Shown: positions 47,660-58,417 of the stretch, in pieces
Layout: each line of letters opens with the position of its first letter
Numbering within the stretch: the first letter of the stretch is position 1
Source: Rhineura floridana
Taxonomy: Eukaryota; Chordata; Lepidosauria; Squamata; Rhineuridae
DNA length: 64,000 nucleotides
Assembly (NCBI RefSeq): GCF_030035675.1
Contig: NC_084483.1
Coordinates: forward strand, 2,728,501-2,792,500
Direction of reading: 5' to 3'
Made by a program: the position numbers and the translations under genes
Notes under the pieces: generated by a model
The model's database searches: none
Seen by the model: only the letters and a program-made list of their open reading frames with translations
What the model was told of the DNA's origin: nothing

Positions 47660-47875
47660 AGAGCCATTGTGGTGTAGTGGTTAGAGTGCTGGACTACGAT
47701 CTGGGAGACCAGGGTTTGAATCCGCATTTAGCCATGAAGCTCACTGGGTGACCTTGGACCAGTAGCCTAACCTACTTCACAGGTTTGTTGTGGGGATTAA
47801 ATGAGAAGGGGGAGAACCATGTACCCACATTGAGCTCCTTGGAGGAAGGTGGGATATGAATAAATAAACAAATAG
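47660..47875 (+). mobile_element. tRNA-derived SINE (Sauria-like)
   Basis: The head 'tgtggtgtagtggttagagt' is a polymerase III A-box region, and 'agggtttgaatccgc' fits the B-box. The body has 'gaagctcactgggtgacctt' and 'ctaacctacttcacagg', and the tail ends 'aggtgggatatgaataaata'. This is the best-preserved SINE of the window and sets the orientation of the copies at 15975, 18415 and 53810. Confidence 0.8.
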
Positions 47876-48236
47876 ATAGGAAATAAATGCAAGTGTTGTT
47901 GAGCACGTGAAGGACATGTAGCATAACTAGCCTGAGATATCATACATTTCAACCAGTTGGCATAATCCTGCTAAGCTATCAGTAAAGTAACTCATGTTTA
48001 GGTGAACAGCAGGGGCACCACCAACCTGGCTCCATCTGTCTGCCAGTGAAGGAGCGGCTGCTCCAATGTTTTGCTTTCCTCTTCCCCCTCCATTTTTTTC
48101 CCATTTTCTAACATGTCTTACTAGATTGAGAGCCTGCAAGACTGTATCATTTGTTAATATAAGAACAGCGTTTAAAAATGGTAGTCACTTCTTAAATTTA
48201 AACAAAATGTTCCTCCACAAGGCTTTGTGTCAAAGC

Positions 48237-48352
48237 CACAGCTTGGCAAAGTTACTTTTTTGAACTACAACTTCCATCAGCCCCAGCCAGCATGGCGCTG
48301 GCTGGGGCTGATGGGAGTTGTAGTTCAAAAAAAGTAACTTTTCCAAGCTCTG
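48237..48352. mobile_element. Hairpin hAT miniature element with perfect 8-bp target duplication
   Basis: The 116 bp are one long inverted repeat: 'cagcttggcaaagttact' on the left, 'agtaacttttccaagctctg' on the right, with 'gaactacaacttccatcag' and 'ctgatgggagttgtagttc' inside and a centre at about 48293 ('agcatggcgctgg'). It is flanked by identical GTCAAAGC at 48229-48236 and 48353-48360. Confidence 0.87.
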
Positions 48353-48469
48353 GTCAAAGCTCCTCAGGCCTCAGTCCCAGGATTTGTTTGCAGGGCCAAG
48401 GCTGACTCGTGGATTAATCATAGAGTAGCCTCTCACTGCGTGCAGAGTGCCTTTCCCTTATGACTAAGT

Positions 48470-49020
48470 TACTTGGGAAGACAGATGGACAAATGTTAGC
48501 GTTTTGGAAGAAGCAAAGGCTACCAGTGTTGAAACAACGATCCTTCAACATCAACTTCGCTGGACCTGCCATGTTGTTCAAATGCCTGATCACCATCTTC
48601 CAAAGCAGCTACTTTACTCCCAACTTAAGGATGGAAAACGGAATATCAGTGGACAGCAAAAGAGGTTTAAAGATGTTCTTAAAGTGAATAAAAAAAAAAG
48701 TAAAATGAGCATTGAGAACTGGGAAGTCTTGGCCCATGAACGTCCCAAATAGAGGTATGCTATTATCAAAGGTGCTGTGGACTTTGAAGAAGCACGAATA
48801 CAGGGTGACCGGGACAAAAGAGCTAACCAGAAGGCACGTCAAACAAATCCTCAACCTGACCATCTTCCATCTGGAAACTTATGTCCTCACTGTGGGAGGC
48901 TGTGTGGATCCAGAAATGACCTCCATAGTCACTTACGGACCCACCGTTAGACCTTATCTTGGAAGACAATCTTACTCGGCCACGAGTGATCGCCAATGAA
49001 TGATGACCAAGCAGAACAGG
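48470..49020 (+). mobile_element. LINE ORF2 C-terminal fragment (RTE-like) with terminal zinc finger
   Basis: In two frames the plus strand encodes LRWTCHVVQMPDHHLPKQLL, YSQLKDGKRN, FKDVLKVNKKK and ENWEVLAHERPK. After a stop it encodes VDFEEARIQGDRDKRANQKA, then LCPHCGRLCGSRNDLHSHLR and THR. This order (conserved 'GH-V-RM-D-R-PKQ' block, then a C2H2 finger) is known from C-terminal ends of some vertebrate LINE polymerases often annotated as craniofacial-development-protein-like. The clade name is uncertain. At least one stop and one frame change disable it. Confidence 0.65.
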
Positions 49021-49044
49021 TCTTGCGGGCAGTAACAGCCCCAT

Positions 49045-49379
49045 TAGGGCTACCAGGTTCTTGGCATGAGACATCCTGTATGTTTAGGAGAAGAGAAAGT
49101 CAGCCAAGTGCAGGTGTTCTTGCAACACTGTAATGAGAAAAATCACAAGGTGGAATTCTCCCTTCCCCCTGCACAACTTTTAAAGATACAGAAGACCTTT
49201 TGGTTGCCAGGCCCAGCCTCCAAGAGGTCTTTTGTATCTTTAAAAGTTGTGCAGGGGAAAGGAGAATTCCACCTTGTGGTTTTTCCCATTACAGTGTTGC
49301 AAGAACACCTGCACTTGGCTGCCTTTCTCTTCTCCTAAAGATACAGGACCAGTCTCAGGCCAAGAACCTGGCAATCCTA
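49045..49379. mobile_element. hAT-type long palindrome element with perfect 8-bp target duplication
   Basis: It starts TAGGGCTACCAGG and ends CCTGGCAATCCTA, flanked by identical AGCCCCAT at 49037-49044 and 49380-49387. Almost the whole 335 bp forms one inverted repeat: 'gcaggtgttcttgcaaca' and 'caaggtggaattctccctt' on the left are mirrored on the right, with the centre near 49208-49215. It is the same family as 30574-30774 and lies about 110 bp left of the RAB1A CpG-rich region. Confidence 0.9.
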
Positions 49380-49489
49380 AGCCCCATAGCCTTTTCTGTA
49401 AATTTAGGATCTATTTGTCTTTTCACGCCAATAAGGCACTCGAACCTCTGTCCACACGCAATTTTTCTACGCTACTCTGAGTAATATTG

Positions 49490-50149
49490 TTGCGTCCTTT
49501 ACCCTTTCAAATTCCAACTCCGACCACACAGCCGCTGGCCCCGCCCTACTCCCCTCCTACACGGGGGCCCCGCCCTCTCCTATCCGGTCCGGTGAGGTCA
49601 ACGGCTCGCCAGAGCTGCCACGTTTCCTTGCTGACGTTGCCCGGCCGGCTGAACCTGTCAGCCAATCCGTTATCTGAATATCAAAGTTGAGTCAACCGGG
49701 AAACAGGAAAGAAAGTGTTCGGATTGCGCACGCGTCGGCCGAGCGGCCGGCGTTGCAGGGAAACCGAGTTTTTTGCCAAGGCATATTTCCGCGGCGGGCC
49801 AAGAGCTGTTGCGCATCTAGGAACTCGGTTTCCCAGCGTCCCTTGAGCGGGCCGCCGCCACTTCCTTATCATCATGTAAGCTCTAGCCCTCCTCCAGAGG
49901 CTTCTCTGTTTCCTGGTTCGGGAGCCGGCAGCCATTTTGGGTTCTAGGTACCAGAGCGGAGGCTGCCGCCGCCACCGCTGCCTGTGAGGGGAGGAGTCGA
50001 GCCCGGTGAAAAGAGAAACGGTGCCCGCGGCCGGCGCTGCTCGGTTGGATAGGAAGCGTGACCCCCGAGGAGCTGCCGCCGGTGGGTCTGGCCGCCGCTT
50101 GCTCCGCGGAGCGAGTTCGTTCTCTACAGGCCGCGGGGCCCCCGCTGAC
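49490..50149 (+). promoter_or_regulatory. RAB1A: CpG-rich promoter and 5' UTR of RAB1A
   Basis: The base composition changes abruptly to GC- and CpG-rich, running to about 50250. A CCAAT box lies at 49662-49666 (AGCCAATCC) and a CRE-like half site TGACGT at 49632-49637. No TATA box is obvious, as expected for a housekeeping gene. The transcription start cannot be fixed; it probably lies between about 49700 and 50050. Long open frames here on either strand are composition artefacts. Confidence 0.8.
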
Positions 50150-50172
50150 ATGTCAAGCATGAATCCGGAATA
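50150..50172 (+). CDS. RAB1A: RAB1A exon 1 (Ras-related protein Rab-1A, first 7 codons)
   Basis: RAB1A is a small GTPase that controls ER-to-Golgi vesicle transport. The exon encodes MSSMNPE plus the first two bases of Tyr (TA), then a consensus donor GTGAGTAG. The human protein begins MSSMNPEYDYLFKLLLIG as I remember it, so the match is exact over the eight residues covered. The context is a CpG-rich promoter, and the gene is head-to-head with ACTR2 as in human. The stretch is very short, but the protein match, the donor, the promoter and the synteny agree. The GTP-binding exons lie beyond the right edge. Confidence 0.93.
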
Positions 50173-51801
50173 GTGAGTAGTGCGGCGGGGAAGCGCGGCT
50201 TGCCTCGCCCGTGTGTGGATGGAGTGATGCGGATGGGGGCAGTGGGGAAGCAAGGAGCCTGAATGGGGCGGGAGGGATTGTTGCTCATGCGGACGGCGAA
50301 GAGGAAGGCTCGATGAAAGAAACGATGGAAAGAAAAGCAGAGGCTGTAGCAGAGGTCTTGGGGAAAGTGGTGTGGACGCTCAGTGAACTGGTGCTCATGG
50401 GATGGGCGCGGGAGGGGGACGCTGAGATAAACCAGCGAAACTGAAATGCCATCAGGCGTCTCCCAGGCCCTGATTCGGAGAGAATAGGGCATGATGGGAT
50501 TAGGGACATTTGGAAAGAAGGTGCTTAGAGGGTACAAGGTCGGTTAGGTTGTAAAGGGGTTCCAATCTGCAATAGGAGCATGGGTGTTACGAGTGGTGTC
50601 TTGGTGAAATCAGCATTCTTGCTAACGGTGTCTCCTGTGGATTTATTCCTTCTTGAAAGGTAGGCTTCAGCCTGAATCTGTTCTTGTGGGAGTCGTCGTC
50701 TTTATGTTTGTGTTCTGTGCACCTAAGTAGTATGCCACTTAAGGTTTCAATAGTTGAGCAAGTAGCATGGGTACTTGCTAGTAAACTTTATAGTAGGATT
50801 GCACAACTCAAATTGCTTTGAGGGATGCTTCTACTTATGCAAGAGGGCTACATTTTAAGCTCAGGAAAGCATTTTTGTTTTTTATTTCACCTTTCCTCCA
50901 ATAATCTCATGGTTCCCTCCTTTTTATCAGTCTTTGGAGGTAGATTAGGCTGGAAGATGGTGAGTGGCCCAAGGGCACCTAAGGAGGTGTTATGGTTGAG
51001 TGGTTTCCCCGATCTAAGTCAGCACTCTACCTCCCTTCATGCTGCTCCTCAGCTTAACTTTTTGTTCATTATAACCTGTTTTCTTCAGCTCCTCTTTTCC
51101 TCTATGACCCATAATGTGCATATGCTTGTGTCTTTCACTCCCCACTGCTACAGGTCTCCCTGAACTTACCTCTCTGTTAACAGGTCTTCTGTTCTCTTTA
51201 CACTCTACAGCACTCTTCTCCTCTTCGCAGGTGCAATCTCTGCCTACCACAAATCTGCACCTTCGTATCTTAGTTGTGTCCTTTTTTGCTTTCCTAACGG
51301 AGCTCTCAACAGTTACTTTTCGGCTGCTGTTTCTTAATTTGTTACCAATTGATTCTCTTTTCCCATCTACCAATGTCTCTCCTTCTCACTCTATTTTCCC
51401 CTCCCCCACACTTGCTGTCTGCTGCTCCCTGCCTGCCTGCCTTCTGACTTGTCTCAGCTCTACTATAACTTTAGTAGTATCAGTATAGAAGGATTTTCCT
51501 CCCATCACTCCATACTAGTGAAGGGATCTGAGATTCAGGTGTATACGCAGCTAGGTGGGTTAGCTGCAAAAGATGGGAAAAACTGTTATCAATGTGCTTT
51601 TCAGTCCAGGAAGAGGAAAAACAATACAGATGTAGTGATGCAGACATTCTTCTATCCCCGTTCTTGGTTTTGATGGCCTGTTCTTACAAAGATGTGGAGA
51701 CAGGCCACAAATACTGGGTATTTGAGATTTCCTTATTGAGGTTTTTACGCTACCGTGCAATACGAAAGTGTGTTCTAGAAATATTTTAAATAAAGAACTT
51801 A

Positions 51802-52157
51802 GCTGGGATGGGAAGTCTTTGTCAGCATGTGGGCCATGCTGTCTTCTGGGGTCCATGCGCCAGTCATGGGCAGGGCCAAAGGCCAAAGTGGCTGAAATAA
51901 TTAATATAAATGTTACCTTTGTTCATTTGTAGGCTAGCTTCTATACACACCCACACACTCTATGTCCTTCATCCAGGCAAGCAAGAGGCATTCTCAGAGT
52001 TCAAGGACGCATTCCAGCCAGGCAAAAGCACTCAAGTAGAGTGTGAAGCAAGGCCAGTGAAGGGTGTGGCTGGGGAAGGGTTGTAGTCTGGGGATAATCT
52101 CAAGGGCCAAATCAAGAGGGTTGCGTTTTGCCCTGGGCCTGAGATTCTCCTCTTTTG
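51802..52157. mobile_element. Decayed hAT miniature element (family of 12779-13112)
   Basis: It shares ordered blocks with the copy at 12779-13112: a 'gggatggga' start, 'gtcatgggcagggccaa', 'ctccatgtccttcatccag'-like and 'aagcaagaggcattc'-like segments, 'aggccagtgaagggtgt' and 'tctcaagggccaaatcaag'. The ends are diverged and no target duplication remains, so it is the older of the two copies. Confidence 0.6.
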
Positions 52158-53809
52158 TCATATAGGACCACAGTTGGCCACGAAACCTTATGATTTCAGC
52201 CCTGCCTTGACAGACAGAAACCCTACAAGAGAAGTCAGTGTTTTTACCTAGTGCAGCAAGTGGAATGAAACTGAGAGTGGCCGTCTAATGAATTTAACCA
52301 TTGAAGCAAGACTTGAACCAGAGACTCCCTGGCTGAAAACTGCATTCTTAGGGATTGACTCTACACTACTACAGTACTTAAGGACTTTAGCTGTCTTTCA
52401 AATGTTGTAGAAACTTGACAGATCTGAAGACAAATGAAAAGAGAAATGAAGGAAACCTCTAATGTTGCCCCATGGGAGTTTGGGTTACAAACAGCAGTGG
52501 TCACAGATGGGGTGTAAGAAGATTTTATGACACATCATGAAAAGTTAATGATATTTTCTCCTCTACGCTCAGAATCAATTGCATATATAGCCTGCCTTCT
52601 TTGCAAGGTTTGTTTATGCCCTCAGGACTGCCGATGCAGAACATATGAGCTTATTTTCCAATTAATTCTGCTGTTGTGTATCAAAATGCAGGGAGACTTA
52701 GTTGGTTTCTCAAAATACTAAGCTGTAAGGGATAAAGTGAAGTCTGGCCTCATTTTGACAGTTGATCCCACTCACTTTCCAGCCAATTGCTGTCGACTGC
52801 TTAACATTGATGTCCACCCTTCACTCAGCTGCAGGTCATGTGTTTACCACATGATTCTTACAAAATGCTTTCTGGGCTTATGTTGATTTTGCAATGTTGC
52901 TACATTGCAGTGAAACACTTCTAAGAATTGATAATTTAGAACTGTAAGACGGAAATGTCAGGAATGAGAAACATTGATCTTTAGCTGTTAAAAATGGTTT
53001 TCCACTGTTTAACTTTTGTGCACCTTTTGAGTTCTTTCTCTGGAGAACTGTGCTGGCTGCTATCAGGAGATCCTGTTTTGCTGTTTCCTGGCTACAGTAA
53101 TGGCAGTGACACTCTAGGGCAATAAATCTAATTTTATTATTGCTTTTGAAACCTTCTACGGGGAGGCACTAGGCAGAAGTGATGTTAAGGATTGGCCCAG
53201 TGACCTCAAGCCCCGGACCCTGGATTTTCTGCCTCTCCCTCTTTCAAAACTTGCTTTAAAAGCAACCAAACAAACACCTGCTTATAGGATGGCTGGATGA
53301 AGTACAAAGCACAGCGCTGTGAGGTCCCAGCACCCTCTGTTTTAATTTGCTTTCTATTGTACAGATTTTGTGGTTTCTAGTTGTTGGATGGTATTGACTG
53401 GTGATAGGGGGCTTTTAAGTACATGCAATAGCTGATTGGAGTGGGGATGTGTGTGTGTATGTGTGTAAGAAGAGACTGTGAGTGTTATATATATAATGCA
53501 AGTGGAGTGTAGGACTCAATTCACATACACCGTCCTTGAGAAATCCTTTTGAAACCTCATAGCTCAGAATAAACCCTGACCACAAGAGATAGTTTTTTCC
53601 TCTCTGAAATTCAGTCTCAATTTTGCATCAGTACATATAAATTAGCATATGTAGATTTTATGCAAACTTATGTCATGGGGTTGTTCTGTGAGCCATTTTA
53701 GTACTTCACAATGCCCCGGCACTAAGTCCTTCTGGGAGGAAGGGCAGGATATAAATTAAAAAAATAATAAAGAAATAAAATAAATGGGTTTCTGGCATTT
53801 TACAACATC

Positions 53810-54035
53810 TTGAAAATGGAAATGGACTGCCTTCAAGTCGATTCCGACTTATGGCGACCCTATGCATAAGGTTTTCATGGTAAGCGGTATTGAGAGGTGG
53901 TTTATCACTGCCTTCCTCTGAGACTGAGAGGTAGTGACTGGGCCAAGGTCACCCAATGAGCTTCATGCTGTGTGGGGATTTGAACCCTGGTCTCCCAAGT
54001 CACAGACCAACACTAACCACTGCGCCACACTGGCT
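53810..54035 (-). mobile_element. tRNA-derived SINE with RTE-like tail
   Basis: On the minus strand it reads 'gccagtgtggcgcagtggt' (tRNA head with A-box), 'accagggttcaaatcccc' (B-box), 'gctcattgggtgaccttgg', and a tail 'gggtcgccataagtcggaat' followed by 'cgacttgaaggcagtcc'. The same tail occurs alone near 29298-29345 and in the SINE at 38625-38965. The head matches the Sauria-like SINEs. Confidence 0.75.
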
Positions 54036-54592
54036 ATCAACATCTTATAATCATATTTAAAAAATGGTTGGGTGTTGTAAACGAGTTTCATCTTAACATT
54101 GCACTTATTGAAACTATACCTTGTTTTGATATGCAGCGGAAACGTAAATTATGGTAACAACTTTTTGGATATTTCAAATTGGAATACTGTGTGATATCTT
54201 ATTGTAGCTTTGAGGTGACCTCATAGGTACACATGTAGATAATATGACAAATCAGGTTTGTCTATTAACAAGAATGTTCTTCCTGAAATTCTTTATGTAG
54301 ATACTGTGGAGGTATGATTATTTTGGAGAGCACCAGTGTGGAGTTTGCTGTATTATGAAAAAATAATTTAAGAGAGATGGTCAAATAGTGGGAAAGGGCT
54401 GATGATTAAAAAAAAGTCACATTGCCAAAGACACAATCCTCCCATAGTTAAGCATTTTCAAATCTTATTGATTAGCTGAGATAAATTTAAGCAAGTACTC
54501 CAGTTGAATGAATAGGATTTAAAAGCACTTAATTTTGGACAGATTGTGCCCTACCCATCAATAGGCTCAAGCTGTAATTTCATGTGCAGTAC

Positions 54593-55249
54593 TGTTGTTG
54601 GGTGAGATTCAATATCAATGTCACTGTGCCTCCTTCCCCAGGTAAGGCACGAGCTGGATTGGACCCTGAACCAAGCTTAGGAAGGAAAACACATTTACAC
54701 ACAATGAAATCTTTGGCCAAAGGTTCCACCCAGACAAAGCAGCCCTCAATCCAACCAAGCGACAGCCTTGGTCAGTTGGATGAGTTTATTTAGGAAGCAT
54801 CAACACTTTATAGATCACCAAGGCACGATAAACAGTAAACAGATGAGAGATAGAGTCATAAACAAAGGCGTGTAAACAGACGTAATAAGAGAACAAAAGG
54901 TGCATTTTCACTCTTCCTGTCTTCCTGTTCTTAAAGTTATCACCACCCCCCTTTGACACAGACCCTTCATGACTTATTGGAAAAGAACAAACACGTTTGT
55001 TCTTTTCAGGGTTAAATGCATCTCTGCAGGGAACACATTCTTTGCCTATGTCCTAGATACACAAGGCAATTTCAGCAGATTCTAAATGCCAGTACTTTAC
55101 AAAGAATTAACATATACTTAGTTCAAGCCTGAAGGAAAGGCTAAGGAGAGATGCATTGTAGAACACTCATAAGCCTACAAGGGGATAGTTTACATCCATT
55201 TGGGATTGCTACTTCAGGCACTCATATTTTCCACGCCAACACTGTTACA
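54593..55249 (-). mobile_element. Possible solo LTR (fossil)
   Basis: The block starts TGTTGTTGGGTGAG and ends CCAACACTGTTACA, so it has TG...CA ends on either strand, and on the minus strand it carries a polyadenylation signal (AATAAA near 54788). Its sequence differs from the surrounding intron. I could not see a flanking 4-6 bp duplication and there is no internal region, so this is at best an old solo LTR of unknown family; another kind of repeat is possible. Confidence 0.35.
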
Positions 55250-55679
55250 TTGATTGTGATGGGATGTTAGGGTGGTACTAGCACTATTGATGTAAGAAAC
55301 TCATTTGATCTGTAGGGAACTGTGAAGTAAAAACTAAGATATCTTTTTAGTATTGTTTGGGTAAAGTACTGTGCAGAAAGGCTGCTAATGCAATGAAAAT
55401 GTCCATTATGATTTCTAAGTTGGGTTCATAAATTTTAATAATATGTTTTTGCACCCATGCACTTGATTTTGGTTTTACAGGTCCTCTTCATGTGTTCTGC
55501 TGAAATTGATGTTGGTGTAAGAAGAGTATGTGTGCCTGGGAGATGGGGGGCAGGGAGAATTCATTGGCAAGGTCATGAGTAGGGAAAGGTATGAAGTGTG
55601 GGATAAGCTTTGTCATCTGTGGAGAGGGGAACGCTCTTATCCCTTCTGAGTGAACAGGCAGTAATATGACAAATGCATT

Positions 55680-56510
55680 TCAATGTAAACAAACTTAAAG
55701 TGATGCATGTAGAGGTAAAAAATTGTAATTTCACATTTGCGCTCAGGGTCCAAACTGGTGGTGACTGACCAGGAATGAGATCTTGGGGTCATAGCGGATA
55801 GCTTAATAAAGATGTTGACCCAGTGTGCAGCAGCTATGCAAAAGGCATTACGAAAGGTATTGAAAATAAAACTGCTGGTGTGAGGCCATTATGCAAATCT
55901 ATGGAGTGACCACATTTGGAATACTGTGTACAGTTCTGGTCGCCTCACCCCAAAAAGGATATTGTAGAGTTGGAAAATGGTTTTAAAAAGGGCAACCAAG
56001 ATGATCAAGGAAAGGTTGCAGCATTTGGGGCTTTTTAGTTTAGAGAAAAGGCGAGTAAGAGGTGACATGGTAGAAGTTGCTAAAATTATGCATGGCATGA
56101 AGAAAGTGGATAGAGAGGGTTTTTTTCCTCTCTCATAACACTAGAAGTTATGGTCATCCAGTGAAGCTGAATATTGGAAGACTGAGGACAGATAAAAAGT
56201 ATTTCACACAGTGTTTAGTTAAGCTATGGAACTTGCTCCCAAAAGAATAAGTGGTGACCGCTAACTTGGAGGGCTTTAAAGGAAGATTAGGCAAATTCAT
56301 GGAGGATAAGGGTATCAAAGGCTACTAGCCATGATGGCTATGTGCTGTCTCCACAGTCAGAGGTAGTATGCCTCTGAATACCAGTTGATGGAAACTTTAG
56401 GAAGGGAGAGTGTTCTTGTGCTCAGGATCCTTCCTGCAGCTTTCCCATAGGAAACCTGGTCAATGTGAAAACAGAATGTTGGATTAGATGCACACTCTTA
56501 CGTTCTTAAG
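55680..56510 (+). mobile_element. LINE polymerase C-terminal fragment
   Basis: The plus strand keeps recognisable pieces of a jockey-superfamily LINE ORF2 end: DLGVIADSLIKM near 55782, then a [12 protein letters not shown]-like and [20 protein letters not shown] stretch (about 55900-56060) and VRGDMVEVAKIMHGMKKVDR (56058-56115). Its 3' UTR ends at about 56500 with 'agaatgttggattagatgc'. Stops interrupt all frames. Confidence 0.65.
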
Positions 56511-56945
56511 GTTTTGGTACTGTGTACAAAGCTCTAAAAGGCATGGAGTCCAAGTATTTGAAGGACAGGCTTCCACAATACCTACCAAACTGTGCTTTCA
56601 GGTCTATGAGGGTGGCCCTAGTAGTGGTGCTGCCAATGAGTATGGCTTGTGGAGTATCAACTAGTGACAGCTTCTGTGCAGCAGCACCCTGTTTGTGCTA
56701 CTATCTCTCCAGGAAGGTGTGTGTCCCCCATGCTGATGGCATTTAGATGCAAATTGAAGACATCTCTGTTCACCCAAGCTCTTGGGACATCAATGACAAC
56801 TAGACTTTAAGCAGATGGTATTGTTTTCGTATAAGCTTTTTATTTTTGAAATGTGTTTTTAGATGCTTTAATATATGGTTTCCCTGGGCTCTTATGTGAG
56901 GAACAGCAATATAGAAATAAAATGAATGATGATAAAAAAGTGCAT
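56511..56945 (+). mobile_element. CR1-like LINE 3' end
   Basis: It starts 'ggttttggtactgtgtacaa' and encodes YKALKGMESKYLKDRLPQYL, then a decayed FCAAAPCLCYYLSRKV segment, and ends 'gcaatatagaaataaaatga'. It is 5'-truncated and degenerate, and follows the previous LINE piece in the same orientation. Confidence 0.62.
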
Positions 56946-57479
56946 TACATTTTTTGGTGTATTTAACTATATTCAGCAGTGAATATACCAAGCAAATGAG
57001 CACTTATATGAGTACAATAGTGGCTGTGAACTGACAGTACTTAACATGTTTTAATAATAGCACCTTTTCACATTAAAATAAAATGTTGCTTGCTATATTG
57101 GCCTATATTCATTGCTGACATTCCAATTCAGATATTCCAAAAAATGTAATGTGCTTTTTGCATGTTTGCTGGCCCACACATCTTTTAATCTAAAGTTTGA
57201 TACAACACCGGGAATAAAGGAAGAGGAAAATCATAAGGGTAAACATGGGAAGCCAATGAAACAAATTTACCACACAATCCTATATATGCTTTCTCAGAGT
57301 AAGACTCACTGTCTCCCAGAAAGTGTGCATAGGACCGCAACATTAAGCTTTGCTTCTAAATCTTGTAATTTAGATCTCTGCTAGTAGGTGCATGCTGATC
57401 TGATTCTGTTGCCTGCTCATGTCTGAAATTTTGTCAGCCTATCTCTGAGTTTTTAATATCAAAAAGCATCTGATATGTC

Positions 57480-57745
57480 ATAAGAAGATAAGAAGAGCCT
57501 GCTGGATCAGGCCAGTGGCCCATCTAGTCCAGCATCCTGTTCTCACATTGGCCAACCAGGGGCCTGGGGGAAGCCCGCAAGCAGGACCCGAGTGCAAGAA
57601 CACTCTCCCCTCCTGAGGCTTCCGGCAACTGGTTTTCAGAAGCATGCTGCCTCTGACTAGGGTGGCACAGCACAGCCATCACGGCTAGTAGCCATTGATA
57701 GTCAGTTGAGGAAATCAGATCCTTTCTATCTGAAGAAGCATATCA
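57480..57745 (-). mobile_element. LINE 3'-end fragment
   Basis: The plus strand reads 'ataagaagagcctgctgg', 'atcaggccagtggcccatc', 'tagtccagcatcctgttctc' and further 'gaggcttccggcaactgg' and 'gccatcacggctagtagcc'. This is the reverse complement of the 3' UTR of the same kind of LINE as 55680-56510, better preserved. It is non-coding. Confidence 0.65.
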
Positions 57746-58228
57746 GTGTCAAATCTGATTAAATATGCACAGAACCATCTATACCACCCTAAGCTCCTTT
57801 GAGGAAAGGTGGACTATATATGTAATAATGAGTTTGGGCTGCCTTTGTTAAAAATACTTTTGAATAACTGGTAAAACAACATTATTGTATTGAGCTTTTG
57901 CTGAACAATAATGTTGTGTAATGCGATGGTTCAAGCAACATGGCTTGGTCCATATTGTTAAAATGAGGGAGATTCTCATTCACTCCAATGCCAAATCTGC
58001 AAAATGTATTTGAATTCTTGCAACTGATCTAGGACATCTAAAAACGTAATAGATGCTTATAATGAGCTTCCCTTCTATTTCCTCTATTACTAACTGGATT
58101 TAATTACAGTTGTCATAGTATTTAATGATATAAATAGTAAAGAGATTCAGATTAGGTAAATCTAACCATGCAGCAACATAAAGTGCTAAACAAGAAAACT
58201 TTTCTAAGGAAGGCTTGGCACTGTGGTG

Positions 58229-58353
58229 CACTGTTACTCAACCTTCTGCCCCAGATGTTACTGGACTACAACTCCCATCCCCAGACAGCATGGTCAGGGA
58301 TGATGAGAGTTGTAGTCCATCAGCATCTAGGGACCTAAGGATGAAGAACACTA
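58229..58353. mobile_element. Hairpin hAT-like miniature element
   Basis: The 125 bp show inverted arms: 'ggactacaactcccatc' on the left against 'gatgagagttgtagtcc' on the right, with outer ends CACTGTTACTCAACCTT and AAGGATGAAGAACACTA. The flanking octamers CTGTGGTG and TTGTAGTG agree at six of eight positions, a plausible but decayed target duplication. Confidence 0.6.
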
Positions 58354-58417
58354 TTGTAGTGGGTGTCTAACTCTCAGTGTTGTTAACAGGCTCAAAAGGT
58401 TTAGGACAAACATTGTA

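Larger units (their letters stand above)
37146..49489. other. Intergenic region between the aspartylglucosaminidase-like gene and RAB1A
   Basis: No exon can be supported here. Recognisable contents are a SINE (38625-38965), two CR1 pieces in opposite orientation (43328-44290 and 44395-44855), LINE ends (42640-42700 and 45945-46080), a Sauria-like SINE (47660-47875), a hairpin hAT element (48237-48352), an RTE-like LINE fragment (48470-49020) and a hAT hairpin (49045-49379). The stretches 37150-38620, 39000-42630, 42710-43320, 44860-45940 and 46090-47650 show nothing I can name. 46690-47080 carries a minus-strand AATAAA (about 46702) and CA-rich blocks and could be an old repeat. Confidence 0.65.

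Noticed and set aside
49681-50253. A 190-codon minus-strand frame across the RAB1A promoter
   Set aside because: It is a composition artefact of the CpG-rich region and overlaps RAB1A exon 1 in antisense, with no family resemblance.
51014-51488. Opposed frames of 119 and 124 codons in RAB1A intron 1
   Set aside because: Low-complexity T/C-rich sequence with no homology or exon signals.
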